Source: JBKHDT01 sp049974825
GTDB lineage: Bacteria > Pseudomonadota > Gammaproteobacteria > Halothiobacillales > Halothiobacillaceae
Length of the DNA: 18,329 nucleotides
NCBI GenBank assembly: GCA_049974825.1
Contig: JBNGDJ010000044.1
Coordinates: 1 to 18,329, forward strand
Reading direction: 5' to 3'
Positions 1 to 6,693 of this stretch are shown piece by piece. The notes under the pieces are model-generated. The model made no database searches. It was given only the letters and a program-made list of their open reading frames with translations, and was not told the origin of the DNA. Numbering within the stretch: the first letter of the stretch is position 1; each line of letters begins with the position of its first letter. A program made the position numbers and the translations under genes.

Positions 1-921
1 TTCACCATGGACGATCTGCGCCGCATGCCGTCTCACACGGCAGTCCACTTCCTTGAGTGCCCGGCCAACGGGGCGATGGAGTGGCGTGGTGTTCAGATGG
101 ATTCAGTCCAGTTCACCCACGGCATGCTCAGCTGCGCCGAGTGGACCGGCGTCAAGCTGACCACCCTGATGGAATACTGTGGCGTCGATCCGAAGTCTAC
201 CTGGTTCTACGCCGAAGGCGCTGACGGTTCCGCACTGCAGCGCTCTCTGCCGCTGCCGGGTGCCAAGGACCAGTATGGCGAGCCGATCCCGGTAGCCGAC
301 ACCGAGCACTACAAGCACATGATGGTTGCCTACGCCATGAACGGCGAGGCTCTGCGCCCCGAGAACGGCTACCCGCTGCGCCTGTTCGTCCCGGGCTGGG
401 AAGCCAACGTCTCCATCAAGTGGCTGCGTCGCCTGAAGTTCGTCGACAAGCCGCTGATCACCTACCAGGAAACCCGCCATTACGCGGACGTCATGCCGTC
501 TGGCAAGGCCCGCCAGTTCACCTTCGTGAACGAGGCCAACTCGGTGATCACCTACCCGTCTCCGGACTGGCACCTGAAGGGCAAGGGCTTCTACGAGCTT
601 CGCGGCATCGCCTGGTCTGGCCGCGGCAAGATCACCGCAGTGGATGTTTCCATCGACGGCGGCAAGAGCTGGAAGACTGCCGAGCTGGTTGAACCGGTTC
701 ACTCCATGGCGGTCACCAAGTTCAAGATGCCCTTTGAGTGGAACGGCGAAGAGCGCCTGATCATGAGCCGGGCCATGGATGAAACCGGCTATGTTCAGCC
801 CACGCTCAAGACGCTGCGTGACAAGCGCGGCACCGAGAGCATCTATCACAAGAACTCCATCCAGGTTTGGAAGATCGAGAAAAACGGCGAGGTGCACAAT
901 GTCCAAATCGCAAATGTTTAA
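1..921 (+). CDS. soxC: Sulfane dehydrogenase subunit SoxC, 3' part (5' end outside the window)
   Basis: SoxC is the periplasmic molybdenum-cofactor subunit of SoxCD, which oxidises the sulfane sulfur left on the SoxYZ carrier during thiosulfate oxidation. The frame is open from base 1, so the ATG at 7 is probably internal; about 306 codons are visible. SoxC proteins usually have over 400 residues, so the Tat signal and first part of the Mo domain lie upstream. The motif ECPANG (Cys codon at 58-60) matches the sulfite-oxidase-family segment carrying the cysteine that ligates molybdenum. WTGVKLTTLMEYCGV follows, as expected for the fold. The second half, from about codon 165 on, resembles the Mo-co dimerisation domain (VSIDGGKSWKTAEL). 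The end overlaps soxD by 23 nt, which points to translational coupling. A plain sulfite dehydrogenase is the alternative, but the adjacent soxD makes SoxC much more likely. Confidence 0.93.
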   Translation, partial: FTMDDLRRMPSHTAVHFLECPANGAMEWRGVQMDSVQFTHGMLSCAEWTGVKLTTLMEYCGVDPKSTWFYAEGADGSALQRSLPLPGAKDQYGEPIPVADTEHYKHMMVAYAMNGEALRPENGYPLRLFVPGWEANVSIKWLRRLKFVDKPLITYQETRHYADVMPSGKARQFTFVNEANSVITYPSPDWHLKGKGFYELRGIAWSGRGKITAVDVSIDGGKSWKTAELVEPVHSMAVTKFKMPFEWNGEERLIMSRAMDETGYVQPTLKTLRDKRGTESIYHKNSIQVWKIEKNGEVHNVQIANV

Positions 922-1585
922 GTTCGGCACGACGCTGGGCGCAGCCGCCCTCGCGCTGTCCCTGGGCAGCACTGCCGTAGCCGCTGACGATGTCTGGGGT
1001 ATCGGCAAGGGCATCACCGAAGAAGCCGTTCAGCCCTGGGACATCAGCATCTTCTATGATGGCGAGAACCTGCCGGAAGGCTCAGGTGGCATGGCGCGTG
1101 GCGAAGAGGTCTATGTGGCCCAGTGCGCCATGTGTCACGGCGACTTCGGCGAAGGGGCCCGTGGTTACCCGCGCCTGCTGGGTGACGACATCCACTCCTT
1201 TGAAGCGGCTGCCAAGGCCGGTGAAGACACGCTCGGCATTCGGGGCATCAACAACCACTGGGGTCACGCACCGACCCTGCTGGACATGATCCACCGTCAG
1301 ATGCCGATGTTCGCGCCTCACTCCCTGAGCTGGGATGATGCCTACGCGGTAACCTGCTACACGCTGTACATCACCGACATCGTGACTGACTGGGACTTCG
1401 TCTGCAGCCAGGACAACCTCGCGGACGTCGAGATGCCGGGTCGTGACCACTACTACACCGACCCGCGTCCTGACCACGAGATGAACCGCTGCATGGATGA
1501 CTGCTACGACGTTGAGCCTGAGGTCGTCGAAGCGGCAGTCCAGGGCGTCGCCGTGGGTGAAGTCGAGCGTCGCGAAGCGCGCTGA
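899..1585 (+). CDS. soxD: SoxD, short monoheme c-type cytochrome subunit of sulfane dehydrogenase
   Basis: SoxD accepts electrons from SoxC in the periplasm and hands them to the respiratory chain. The ATG at 899 was chosen because a purine-rich GGCGAGG lies just upstream and the product then begins with a Sec-type signal peptide (residues 1 to about 29, hydrophobic core TTLGAAALALSLG, AVAAD cleavage region). An open frame reaches further upstream but only antisense-like into soxC. The 228-aa product has one heme site, CAMCH at 76-80, and a likely axial Met at 135 (RQMPMFAPHSLS). SLSWDDAYAVTCYTLY (142-157) is the usual SoxD helix. Well-studied SoxD proteins, such as that of Paracoccus, are longer and carry two hemes; no second CXXCH is present here. 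The C-terminal part contains further cysteines (153, 169, 198, 202) of unknown role. A terminator follows at 1632. Confidence 0.92.
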   Translation: MSKSQMFKFGTTLGAAALALSLGSTAVAADDVWGIGKGITEEAVQPWDISIFYDGENLPEGSGGMARGEEVYVAQCAMCHGDFGEGARGYPRLLGDDIHSFEAAAKAGEDTLGIRGINNHWGHAPTLLDMIHRQMPMFAPHSLSWDDAYAVTCYTLYITDIVTDWDFVCSQDNLADVEMPGRDHYYTDPRPDHEMNRCMDDCYDVEPEVVEAAVQGVAVGEVERREAR

Positions 1586-1631
1586 TCGACAGCCGGAAGA
1601 TAAAAGGGGCCATTCGCCCCCTGCAAAAACC

Positions 1632-1665
1632 AAGGCCCGCAGATCTTTGATCTGGGGGCCTTTTT
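1632..1665. terminator. Bidirectional hairpin terminator between soxD and the convergent GNAT gene
   Basis: A 7-bp stem, one G-G mismatch, then a 6-bp stem (1632-1645 pairing with 1649-1662) closes a TTT loop. It is followed by TTTTT on the plus strand, and on the minus strand by GGTTTTTG, so it can end transcripts from both sides. A smaller hairpin just before it (GGGGC at 1606-1610 with GCCCC at 1616-1620) is followed by TTTT when read on the minus strand and may back up termination of the GNAT gene. The rest of 1586-1713 shows nothing else. Confidence 0.85.
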
Positions 1666-1713
1666 GTTGCCTGTTTCACCGTGTCGCACAAGTCGAGGGC
1701 GCCTGTGCGTCGA

Positions 1714-2253
1714 TTACCAGAAGGCCGGGTTATCCAGAGCTGCAACACACCGTGACGGCCCGCGCAGAGGCGTTAGCTGCACGCCCGTCAAGGACTGGCC
1801 CAACCAGCCCGACGGATACTGCAGACAATACGGGGCCGGCGCAAGGGCCTCGTCAACGGGCCTGAACCCGACCCTGGCGTAATACGCAGGGTCTCCGTAG
1901 GTCAATACGCCATCCACACCCTCTGCCCGTAGTTCTGTCAGCGCATAACGCAAAAGCCGACCGCCGATACCCTGCCGTTGCCTTTCAGTCCGCACCGCGA
2001 CCGGCCCCAGCACGAACAGGACGCGCTCATCTTGCGCAAACCACAGCCTGGAAAAGATTGCCACCGCCAGCAGCAATCCATTCTCCCGGGCCGAAAACAC
2101 CATTCGATCCATTTCCGGCGTTTCACGGACCAGCCGGTCCGCGAGATCGCCGATCAGGTGCCCCTCCTCCGCACCTTCCGACTCGGAAAATACCCCCTGA
2201 AACAGCACCGAGATCTCATCGGCCCGCTCCAGTCCTTCACGCGCAAACTCCAT
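1714..2253 (-). CDS. GNAT-family N-acetyltransferase (YhbS-like)
   Basis: This is a predicted cytoplasmic acetyl-CoA-dependent acyltransferase of unknown substrate. The start at 2253 is preceded, in the minus-strand reading, by AAGGAGA six bases upstream; an open frame extends to 2307 but has no such site. The 179-aa protein shows GNAT motif A: a beta-strand ending GPVAV (83-87), then the acetyl-CoA pyrophosphate loop RQRQGIGG (91-98) and helix. It also has the later YYARVGF (124-130), typical of YhbS-like members. The C-terminal 40 residues are less conserved in appearance. It runs convergently to soxCD and divergently from the TehA-like gene, so no operon partner suggests a substrate. The family assignment is firm; a specific function is not. 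Confidence 0.85.
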   Translation of the reverse strand: MEFAREGLERADEISVLFQGVFSESEGAEEGHLIGDLADRLVRETPEMDRMVFSARENGLLLAVAIFSRLWFAQDERVLFVLGPVAVRTERQRQGIGGRLLRYALTELRAEGVDGVLTYGDPAYYARVGFRPVDEALAPAPYCLQYPSGWLGQSLTGVQLTPLRGPSRCVAALDNPAFW

Positions 2254-2451
2254 GCTTGTCTCCTTCCGAAACCGACCGCAGCCGCGGCAAAATCGGCTGC
2301 CAAACAAACCTTGTGCGCTTGCATCCGCCGTAACGAATTTTCTGCCGAAGCCCGCCTGCTCGCCGCCATGCCGGACAATTCAATGGCTTGCACTATCGTG
2401 CAGCTGAGGATCGACGCCCCATCGCAGAATACCGCAGACGGTCGGCGTTAC

Positions 2452-2460
2452 TGGTAGAAT
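2452..2460 (+). promoter_or_regulatory. Candidate extended -10 promoter element upstream of the TehA/SLAC1 gene
   Basis: TGGTAGAAT matches an extended -10 box (TGn followed by a one-mismatch TATAAT) 38 nt before the ATG at 2498. No good -35 box lies at the usual distance, which extended -10 promoters tolerate. The rest of 2254-2497 carries no recognisable gene; a short inverted repeat, TGCAC-4 nt-GTGCA at 2389-2402, lies upstream and could be an operator, but this is weak. Confidence 0.4.
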
Positions 2461-2497
2461 AGGCCGCCCTTTTCAACGGCAGCGAAACGAGGCAGCG

Positions 2498-3478
2498 ATG
2501 AACGATCAGGCCAACGCGACACGCCCGGAAAACCGACTGGAGCACATGCCGGTCGCCCTGTTTGCAATCGTGATGGGGCTGGCGGGACTGGCCCTGGCCG
2601 TCCGCCAGGGTGAGCACCTCTGGGGCTTGCCTCATGTGACCAGCCTGCTGTTCACCGGCATTGCGATCGCCGCCTACGTGGCCATCGCCCTTGCCTACAG
2701 TCTCAAGTTCCTGCGGCACCGCACTGCGGTTACCCACGAGTTCAACCATCCGATCCGCCTGAGCTTTTTTCCGGCCATCTCGATCGGGCTGATCCTGATA
2801 TCCGCCTTGCTGATCCCATTCAGCCCAACACTGGCCACCGGCCTGTGGACCGCCGGCAGCGCCATCCAGCTGCTTTTCACGCTGGTGATCCTCAGTGAAT
2901 GGATGCATCAGGAACATTTCGAAATCACGCACTCGAACCCGGCCTGGTTTATCCCCATCGTGGGCAACGTCCTGGTGCCGGTTGCCGGCGCACCGCTGGG
3001 ATTCCTTGAGGTTTCCTGGTTCTTCTTCAGCATCGGGCTGGTGTTCTGGCTGGTGCTGCTCTCGATCCTGATGGGCCGTTATTTCTTCCATCACCCGATG
3101 CCGGCCAAGCTGCTGCCGACCCTCTTTATCCTGATCGCGCCGCCCGCAGTGGGGTTCATTGCCTGGGTGCGCCTGCACAACGGGCTGATCGACGATACCG
3201 CGCGGATCCTCTACTATTTCGGGCTGTTCATGACACTGATGCTGTTTTTTCAGCTGCGTCGGTTCGCTGCCGTGCCCTTCGGCCTGCCCTGGTGGGCCTA
3301 CTCGTTCCCACTGGCCGCGATTACCATTGCAACCATGATCATGCGCGAGGCCACCGGCCTGTGGTTCTTCGGTGTCCTTTCGGTGGTCCTGCTGGCTGCC
3401 CTGGTCGCCCTGCTGCTGGTGCTGGTGGTCCGCACGCTGGGCGCCATGAAAGCCGGCAGAATCTGTGTGCCAGAATAA
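2498..3478 (+). CDS. TehA/SLAC1 (TDT) family anion channel or transporter
   Basis: This 326-aa integral inner-membrane protein has about ten hydrophobic segments, the size and arrangement of the TehA/SLAC1/Ssu1 family (tellurite resistance, dicarboxylate, nitrate/chloride or sulfite export). Family-like segments are HPIRLSFFPAISI (84-96), NPAWFIPIVGNVLVPVAGA (147-165) and WWAYSFPLAAITIAT (265-279). Phe270 sits where the pore-gating Phe of TehA is expected (inference from motif, not alignment). The start has GAGG six bases upstream. It is preceded by its own candidate promoter and followed by a GC-rich hairpin, so it is probably monocistronic. Proximity to soxCD makes sulfite efflux possible, as for the yeast family member Ssu1, but the substrate cannot be read from the sequence. 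Confidence 0.88.
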   Translation: MNDQANATRPENRLEHMPVALFAIVMGLAGLALAVRQGEHLWGLPHVTSLLFTGIAIAAYVAIALAYSLKFLRHRTAVTHEFNHPIRLSFFPAISIGLILISALLIPFSPTLATGLWTAGSAIQLLFTLVILSEWMHQEHFEITHSNPAWFIPIVGNVLVPVAGAPLGFLEVSWFFFSIGLVFWLVLLSILMGRYFFHHPMPAKLLPTLFILIAPPAVGFIAWVRLHNGLIDDTARILYYFGLFMTLMLFFQLRRFAAVPFGLPWWAYSFPLAAITIATMIMREATGLWFFGVLSVVLLAALVALLLVLVVRTLGAMKAGRICVPE

Positions 3479-3493
3479 ACAACGGCCCGCAGC

Positions 3494-3519
3494 TTTCGGC
3501 GCGGCGGCGCGCGCCGAAA
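3494..3519. terminator. GC-rich hairpin after the TehA/SLAC1 gene, possible terminator
   Basis: TTTCGGCGCG (3494-3503) pairs perfectly with CGCGCCGAAA (3510-3519) across a 6-nt loop. There is no T-run on the plus strand, so as an intrinsic terminator it is weak; it may instead protect the mRNA 3' end or pause polymerase ahead of the sirB2-purEK operon. Confidence 0.45.
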
Positions 3520-3572
3520 AACAACCGCTCACGATCCACATATCCTGCCACTGAATTGAGGAGGGCCGCTTC

Positions 3573-4001
3573 ATGGCCACGGCAAAGATCTTTGTTCACA
3601 TCCACGCGCTGGCGGTGGTGCTGTCCTTGCTCGGGTTCATCCTGCGCGGAGTCTGGATGCTCAAGGAATCCCCCATGCTTCGTGCGCGCTGGGTACGCAT
3701 CACCCCGCATGTCGTGGACACCGTCCTGCTGGTCTCGGCGCTGATCGCCGCCTGGCTGATCTACTGGCAGTACGGGGTTCATCCCGACTTCCTGACCGTG
3801 AAAATCGTCGGGCTGATTCTCTACATCGGGCTGGGTCTGGTGGCACTGCGCTTTGGCAAGACCAAGGCCATTCGGGCAAGTGCCTGGGTGCTCGCCATCC
3901 TGCTGTTCCTGTACCTGATGATGGTCGGGGGCAAGAAGACGGCCAATCCCTTCGGTGGCGCCCCGGTTGAGCCTTCCACCGCGCAGGAGCAGACCGGATG
4001 A
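3573..4001 (+). CDS. SirB2-family small membrane protein
   Basis: This 142-aa protein has four predicted transmembrane segments (about 5-27, 49-66, 74-93, 102-119). It fits the SirB2 family, named after a Salmonella 'invasion gene expression up-regulator' whose molecular role is not established. The family look comes from KIFVHIHALAVVLSLLGF (5-22), the first helix with two His, and ITPHVVDTVLL (43-53). The tail (about 120-142) is polar. GGAGG about ten bases before the ATG serves as ribosome binding site. Its stop codon overlaps the purE start (ATGA), so it is translated with purE and purK; nothing in its sequence explains why a membrane protein should be coupled to purine synthesis. Confidence 0.82.
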   Translation: MATAKIFVHIHALAVVLSLLGFILRGVWMLKESPMLRARWVRITPHVVDTVLLVSALIAAWLIYWQYGVHPDFLTVKIVGLILYIGLGLVALRFGKTKAIRASAWVLAILLFLYLMMVGGKKTANPFGGAPVEPSTAQEQTG

Positions 4002-4510
4002 GCACCGATACGCGACAGCCGCTGGTCGGCGTCATCATGGGCTCAAAGTCCGACTGGGAAACCATGAGCCACTGCTGCACGCAACTTGAGTCGCTTGCCG
4101 TGCCCTACGAAACGCGCGTAGTCTCCGCCCACCGGACGCCGGACCTGCTGTTCGACTATGCCCGCACCGCCAGCGCAAGAGGAATCCGCGTGATTGTCGC
4201 CGGCGCCGGCGGTGCAGCCCATCTGCCCGGCATGGTCGCGGCCAAGACCAGCCTGCCGGTGCTTGGCGTCCCCGTGCAGTCGCACAGCCTCAACGGCATG
4301 GACTCGCTGCTCTCCATTGTTCAGATGCCCGCCGGAATCCCGGTCGGCACGCTGGCCATCGGTCGGGCCGGCGCGGTGAATGCGGCCCTGATGGCCGCTT
4401 CCATCCTTGGCACCACCGACCCGTCGATCCGCGATAACCTTGACGCCTTCCGCACGGCCCAGACCCAGCATGTCCTTGACAACCCGGACCCCCGACCGGA
4501 GCAGGGGTGA
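3998..4510 (+). CDS. purE: N5-carboxyaminoimidazole ribonucleotide mutase PurE
   Basis: PurE converts N5-CAIR to CAIR in de novo purine synthesis, using the product of PurK. The 170-aa length matches class I PurE. GVIMGSKSDW (11-20) forms the phosphate-binding loop; SAHRTPD (43-49) contains His45, the proton-transfer residue of the family. AGAGGAAHLPGMVAA (69-82) and GVPVQS (90-95) are the remaining substrate-site loops. The ATG overlaps the preceding stop by 4 nt and purK starts 7 nt downstream, giving a three-gene operon. Cytoplasmic, normally an octamer. Confidence 0.97.
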   Translation: MSTDTRQPLVGVIMGSKSDWETMSHCCTQLESLAVPYETRVVSAHRTPDLLFDYARTASARGIRVIVAGAGGAAHLPGMVAAKTSLPVLGVPVQSHSLNGMDSLLSIVQMPAGIPVGTLAIGRAGAVNAALMAASILGTTDPSIRDNLDAFRTAQTQHVLDNPDPRPEQG

Positions 4511-4517
4511 GGCCGGG

Positions 4518-5603
4518 ATGAAACACATCGGCATCGTGGGGGGCGGTCAGCTCGGGCAAATGCTCGCACTGGCGGGCATCCCGCTGGGTTACCGGTTCAC
4601 CTTCCTGGATCCCGCGCACCAACCCTGCGCCACGCTGCTCGGCCATCATGTACAGGCCGAGTACGATGACGAGGAGGCCCTGGAACGCCTGGGCATCGAA
4701 TGCGACCTGGTAACCTTCGAGTTCGAGAATGTGCCGGCGGATGCCATCACGCTGCTCGGGCGATTCACCGAGGTTTTTCCCGGACCGCCCTCGCTTCAGG
4801 CCACCCAGGACCGCCTTGACGAAAAACACCTTCTGCGCAGCCTCGATGTGCCGGTAGCGGACTTTCGACGGGTTGATTCGTTGGAACAGCTCGAATCGGC
4901 CGTCGCCGAACTGGGCTTCCCCGCCGTGCTCAAAACCCGTCGCCTGGGCTATGACGGCAAGGGCCAGCGACTGCTGCGAGGGCCGGAGGATCTGGCAGCC
5001 GCCTTCGAACAGCTTGGAGGAACTCCTCTGATCCTGGAGGCCTGGGTCCCCTTCAGCCGGGAGGTATCGATCATCGCGATACGCAGTCGCCGAGGGGAAA
5101 CGGCCTTTTACCCCGTTTCAGAGAACCTGCACCGTGACGGAATCCTTCATGTAGCGCGGGCTCGGCCCGGTGACTGGATGCAGGCACAGGCCGAGGCTTG
5201 CGCTGCGAAAATCGTCGACGCGCTTGGCCATGTCGGTGCCCTGGCCATCGAATTCTTCCAGGTGGAAGACCAACTGCTGGTGAACGAACTGGCCCCCCGG
5301 GTGCACAACAGCGGTCACTGGACCCAGAACGGAACGGTCACCAGCCAGTTCGAAAATCATCTGCGCGCCATCGACGATCTGCCCCTGGGCAACACGCATG
5401 CCTTCTGCCATGTCGCCATGCTGAATCTGGTGGGACAGATGCCGCGGGCGACCGACCTGTTGAAGGTACCTGGCGCCCATCTTCATGATTACCAGAAGAT
5501 CCCCCGCAAAGGGCGCAAGCTCGGGCACCTGAACCTGACCGCGCCCACTGCACCAATTCTTGAGGAGCGGCTGGCTGCGGCCGAGGCCTTGCTGCACACC
5601 TGA
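4518..5603 (+). CDS. purK: N5-carboxyaminoimidazole ribonucleotide synthase PurK
   Basis: PurK is an ATP-grasp enzyme that uses ATP and bicarbonate to carboxylate AIR to N5-CAIR, the substrate of PurE. The ATG at 4518 was chosen over a longer frame that starts inside purE because the product then begins with the family's N-terminal IGIVGGGQLGQM and GGGGTGAGG precedes it. The 361-aa length is normal. Seen are the N-terminal nucleotide-like fold (1-100), the ATP-grasp strand AVLKTRRLGYDGKGQ (136-150), and the metal-binding/catalytic NELAPRVHNSGHW (256-268). No clear terminator follows the stop. Confidence 0.97.
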   Translation: MKHIGIVGGGQLGQMLALAGIPLGYRFTFLDPAHQPCATLLGHHVQAEYDDEEALERLGIECDLVTFEFENVPADAITLLGRFTEVFPGPPSLQATQDRLDEKHLLRSLDVPVADFRRVDSLEQLESAVAELGFPAVLKTRRLGYDGKGQRLLRGPEDLAAAFEQLGGTPLILEAWVPFSREVSIIAIRSRRGETAFYPVSENLHRDGILHVARARPGDWMQAQAEACAAKIVDALGHVGALAIEFFQVEDQLLVNELAPRVHNSGHWTQNGTVTSQFENHLRAIDDLPLGNTHAFCHVAMLNLVGQMPRATDLLKVPGAHLHDYQKIPRKGRKLGHLNLTAPTAPILEERLAAAEALLHT

Positions 5604-6112
5604 CGCCATCAGCCTCAGACTCTCTCGAGCCCCTGCGACACCCCGATGTCCACCTTCCTGCGCGACGGGTTCCGGACAACAAGCCGGCCGATCCATCTGC
5701 TGCCCTGAAGTCCGACCAAAAGAGCCCAGCAGCAGCCAATACAGGCCAAACCCCGGGAATATCCGCAAATATCCGCATCCGGCCACTGACATCGGCCTTG
5801 ACAGCCCCGGGCACCCCGATGAAACAATGGGGCACGCGGCCCGCCGGCGCCCACGCGGGGCTGCCGAGCCCTGTCATAATGACGGCCCATTCCCGATTTG
5901 CGCAGTGGCATCAGGCAGTAGGGCATGGCCCGACAATGATCACAAGCTGGCCGGGAAATCGCTGCATCAAGGCTTCCAAGGGCGTCTTTCGATAACGCGG
6001 GGTTCCGTACATGCCCGCCCGTTGCCAGGCAATGACAGGGATGTGTGCCACAGCCGCGCAGGGCGCACTTCCGGCAGGCCCAGCAAACATTTCAAGTTCC
6101 GGGGAGCAACCG
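5604..6112. other. Gene-free intergenic region between purK and the Usp gene
   Basis: About 510 bp in which I find no convincing gene on either strand: the open frames present lack ribosome binding sites and family features. It contains a short tandem repeat (AATATCCGC / AAATATCCGC near 5757-5776), a TTGACA at 5798-5803 without a matching -10, and a CATAAT at 5875-5880 without a -35. It may hold the promoter and leader of the usp gene or a small RNA, but nothing specific can be supported. Confidence 0.6.
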
Positions 6113-6526
6113 ATGTTCAAGAAAATCCTGGTTCCAGTCGACCTTGCCCATGTCGACTCGCTGACCAAGGCACTGGCAGTGGCGGCCGACATGGCGCGTC
6201 ACTACGAGGCCGAGCTTTGCTATGCGGGGGTGACCACCTCGCAGCCCAGTTCCGTGGCCCGAACGCCCGACGAGTATCAGCAGAAGCTTGAAGCGTTCGC
6301 TGCCGAACATGCCGCCGGCCAGCATGGCCCCGAATGCCGAGTCTACGTGAGTCACGATCCGGTGGCCGATCTCGACGAGCACATCCTGCGGGCGATCCGT
6401 GATACGGGAGCCGACCTGGTCGTGATGGGTACGCACCTGCCCCACCACGTGGATGCCATCATGCCGGCCAATGGCAGCAAAGTGGCCGCCCATACCCAGG
6501 TGTCGGTATTCCTGGTCCGGCCCTAG
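6113..6526 (+). CDS. Universal stress protein, UspA family
   Basis: A 137-aa single-domain cytoplasmic Usp. The start at 6113 gives the family N-terminus FKKILVPVDL and has GGGGAG seven bases upstream; a longer frame to 6011 adds 34 residues unlike the family. TGADLVVMGTH (98-108) is the usual core strand. The nucleotide-binding pattern G-x2-G-x9-G-S/T is imperfect: Gly106 and GS at 121-122 are present but the second Gly is Leu109, so ATP binding is uncertain. Its neighbour is a BCCT transporter; Usp proteins are known to accompany compatible-solute transporters (for example TeaD with TeaABC in Halomonas), so a regulatory role on the transporter is a reasonable inference. The stop codon TAG directly abuts a repeat element. 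Confidence 0.88.
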   Translation: MFKKILVPVDLAHVDSLTKALAVAADMARHYEAELCYAGVTTSQPSSVARTPDEYQQKLEAFAAEHAAGQHGPECRVYVSHDPVADLDEHILRAIRDTGADLVVMGTHLPHHVDAIMPANGSKVAAHTQVSVFLVRP

Positions 6527-6624
6527 GGAAACCCTGCACGAAGCCATCCATGGCTCCGTTCAGACACGCCCGGGCACGCCAAGACTTCACGGAGCGAGTC
6601 GCCAGGCACAACGCAGATTTCCGA
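6527..6624. repeat. Hairpin repeat family, diverged copy A
   Basis: Starts GGAAACCCTGCACGAA immediately after the usp stop, includes a 6-bp hairpin AGCCAT-CC-ATGGCT (6542-6555) and a CACGCCCGGGC core, and ends with GCAGATTTCC, an imperfect inverted version of the start. The left end shares CTGCACGAA with copies at 8465, 8618 and 11471. The middle is strongly diverged, so the exact right boundary is uncertain. Confidence 0.55.
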
Positions 6625-6693
6625 TGGACTGAAGAAAAGCATTCGCCGCCTTGGTCAGGCACGCCGCACAGCTAACACGAGGGAGACTCACTT

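Noticed and set aside
779..898. Longer soxD start inside soxC
   Set aside because: It would bury the signal peptide behind 40 Arg/Ser-rich residues; the ATG at 899 has a ribosome binding site and gives a proper signal peptide.
2393..3580. Minus-strand open frame (395 codons) opposite the TehA/SLAC1 gene
   Set aside because: Gln/His/Gly/Asp-rich translation with no motif, antisense to a membrane protein whose family is clear.
5560..6291. Plus-strand open frame running from the purK end into usp
   Set aside because: Overlaps two real genes in another frame, has no ribosome binding site and no family resemblance.
6651..6678. Possible sigma-70 promoter TTGGTC-16 nt-TAACAC for the BCCT gene
   Set aside because: The start of transcription would fall at or inside the ribosome binding site, leaving no usable leader.
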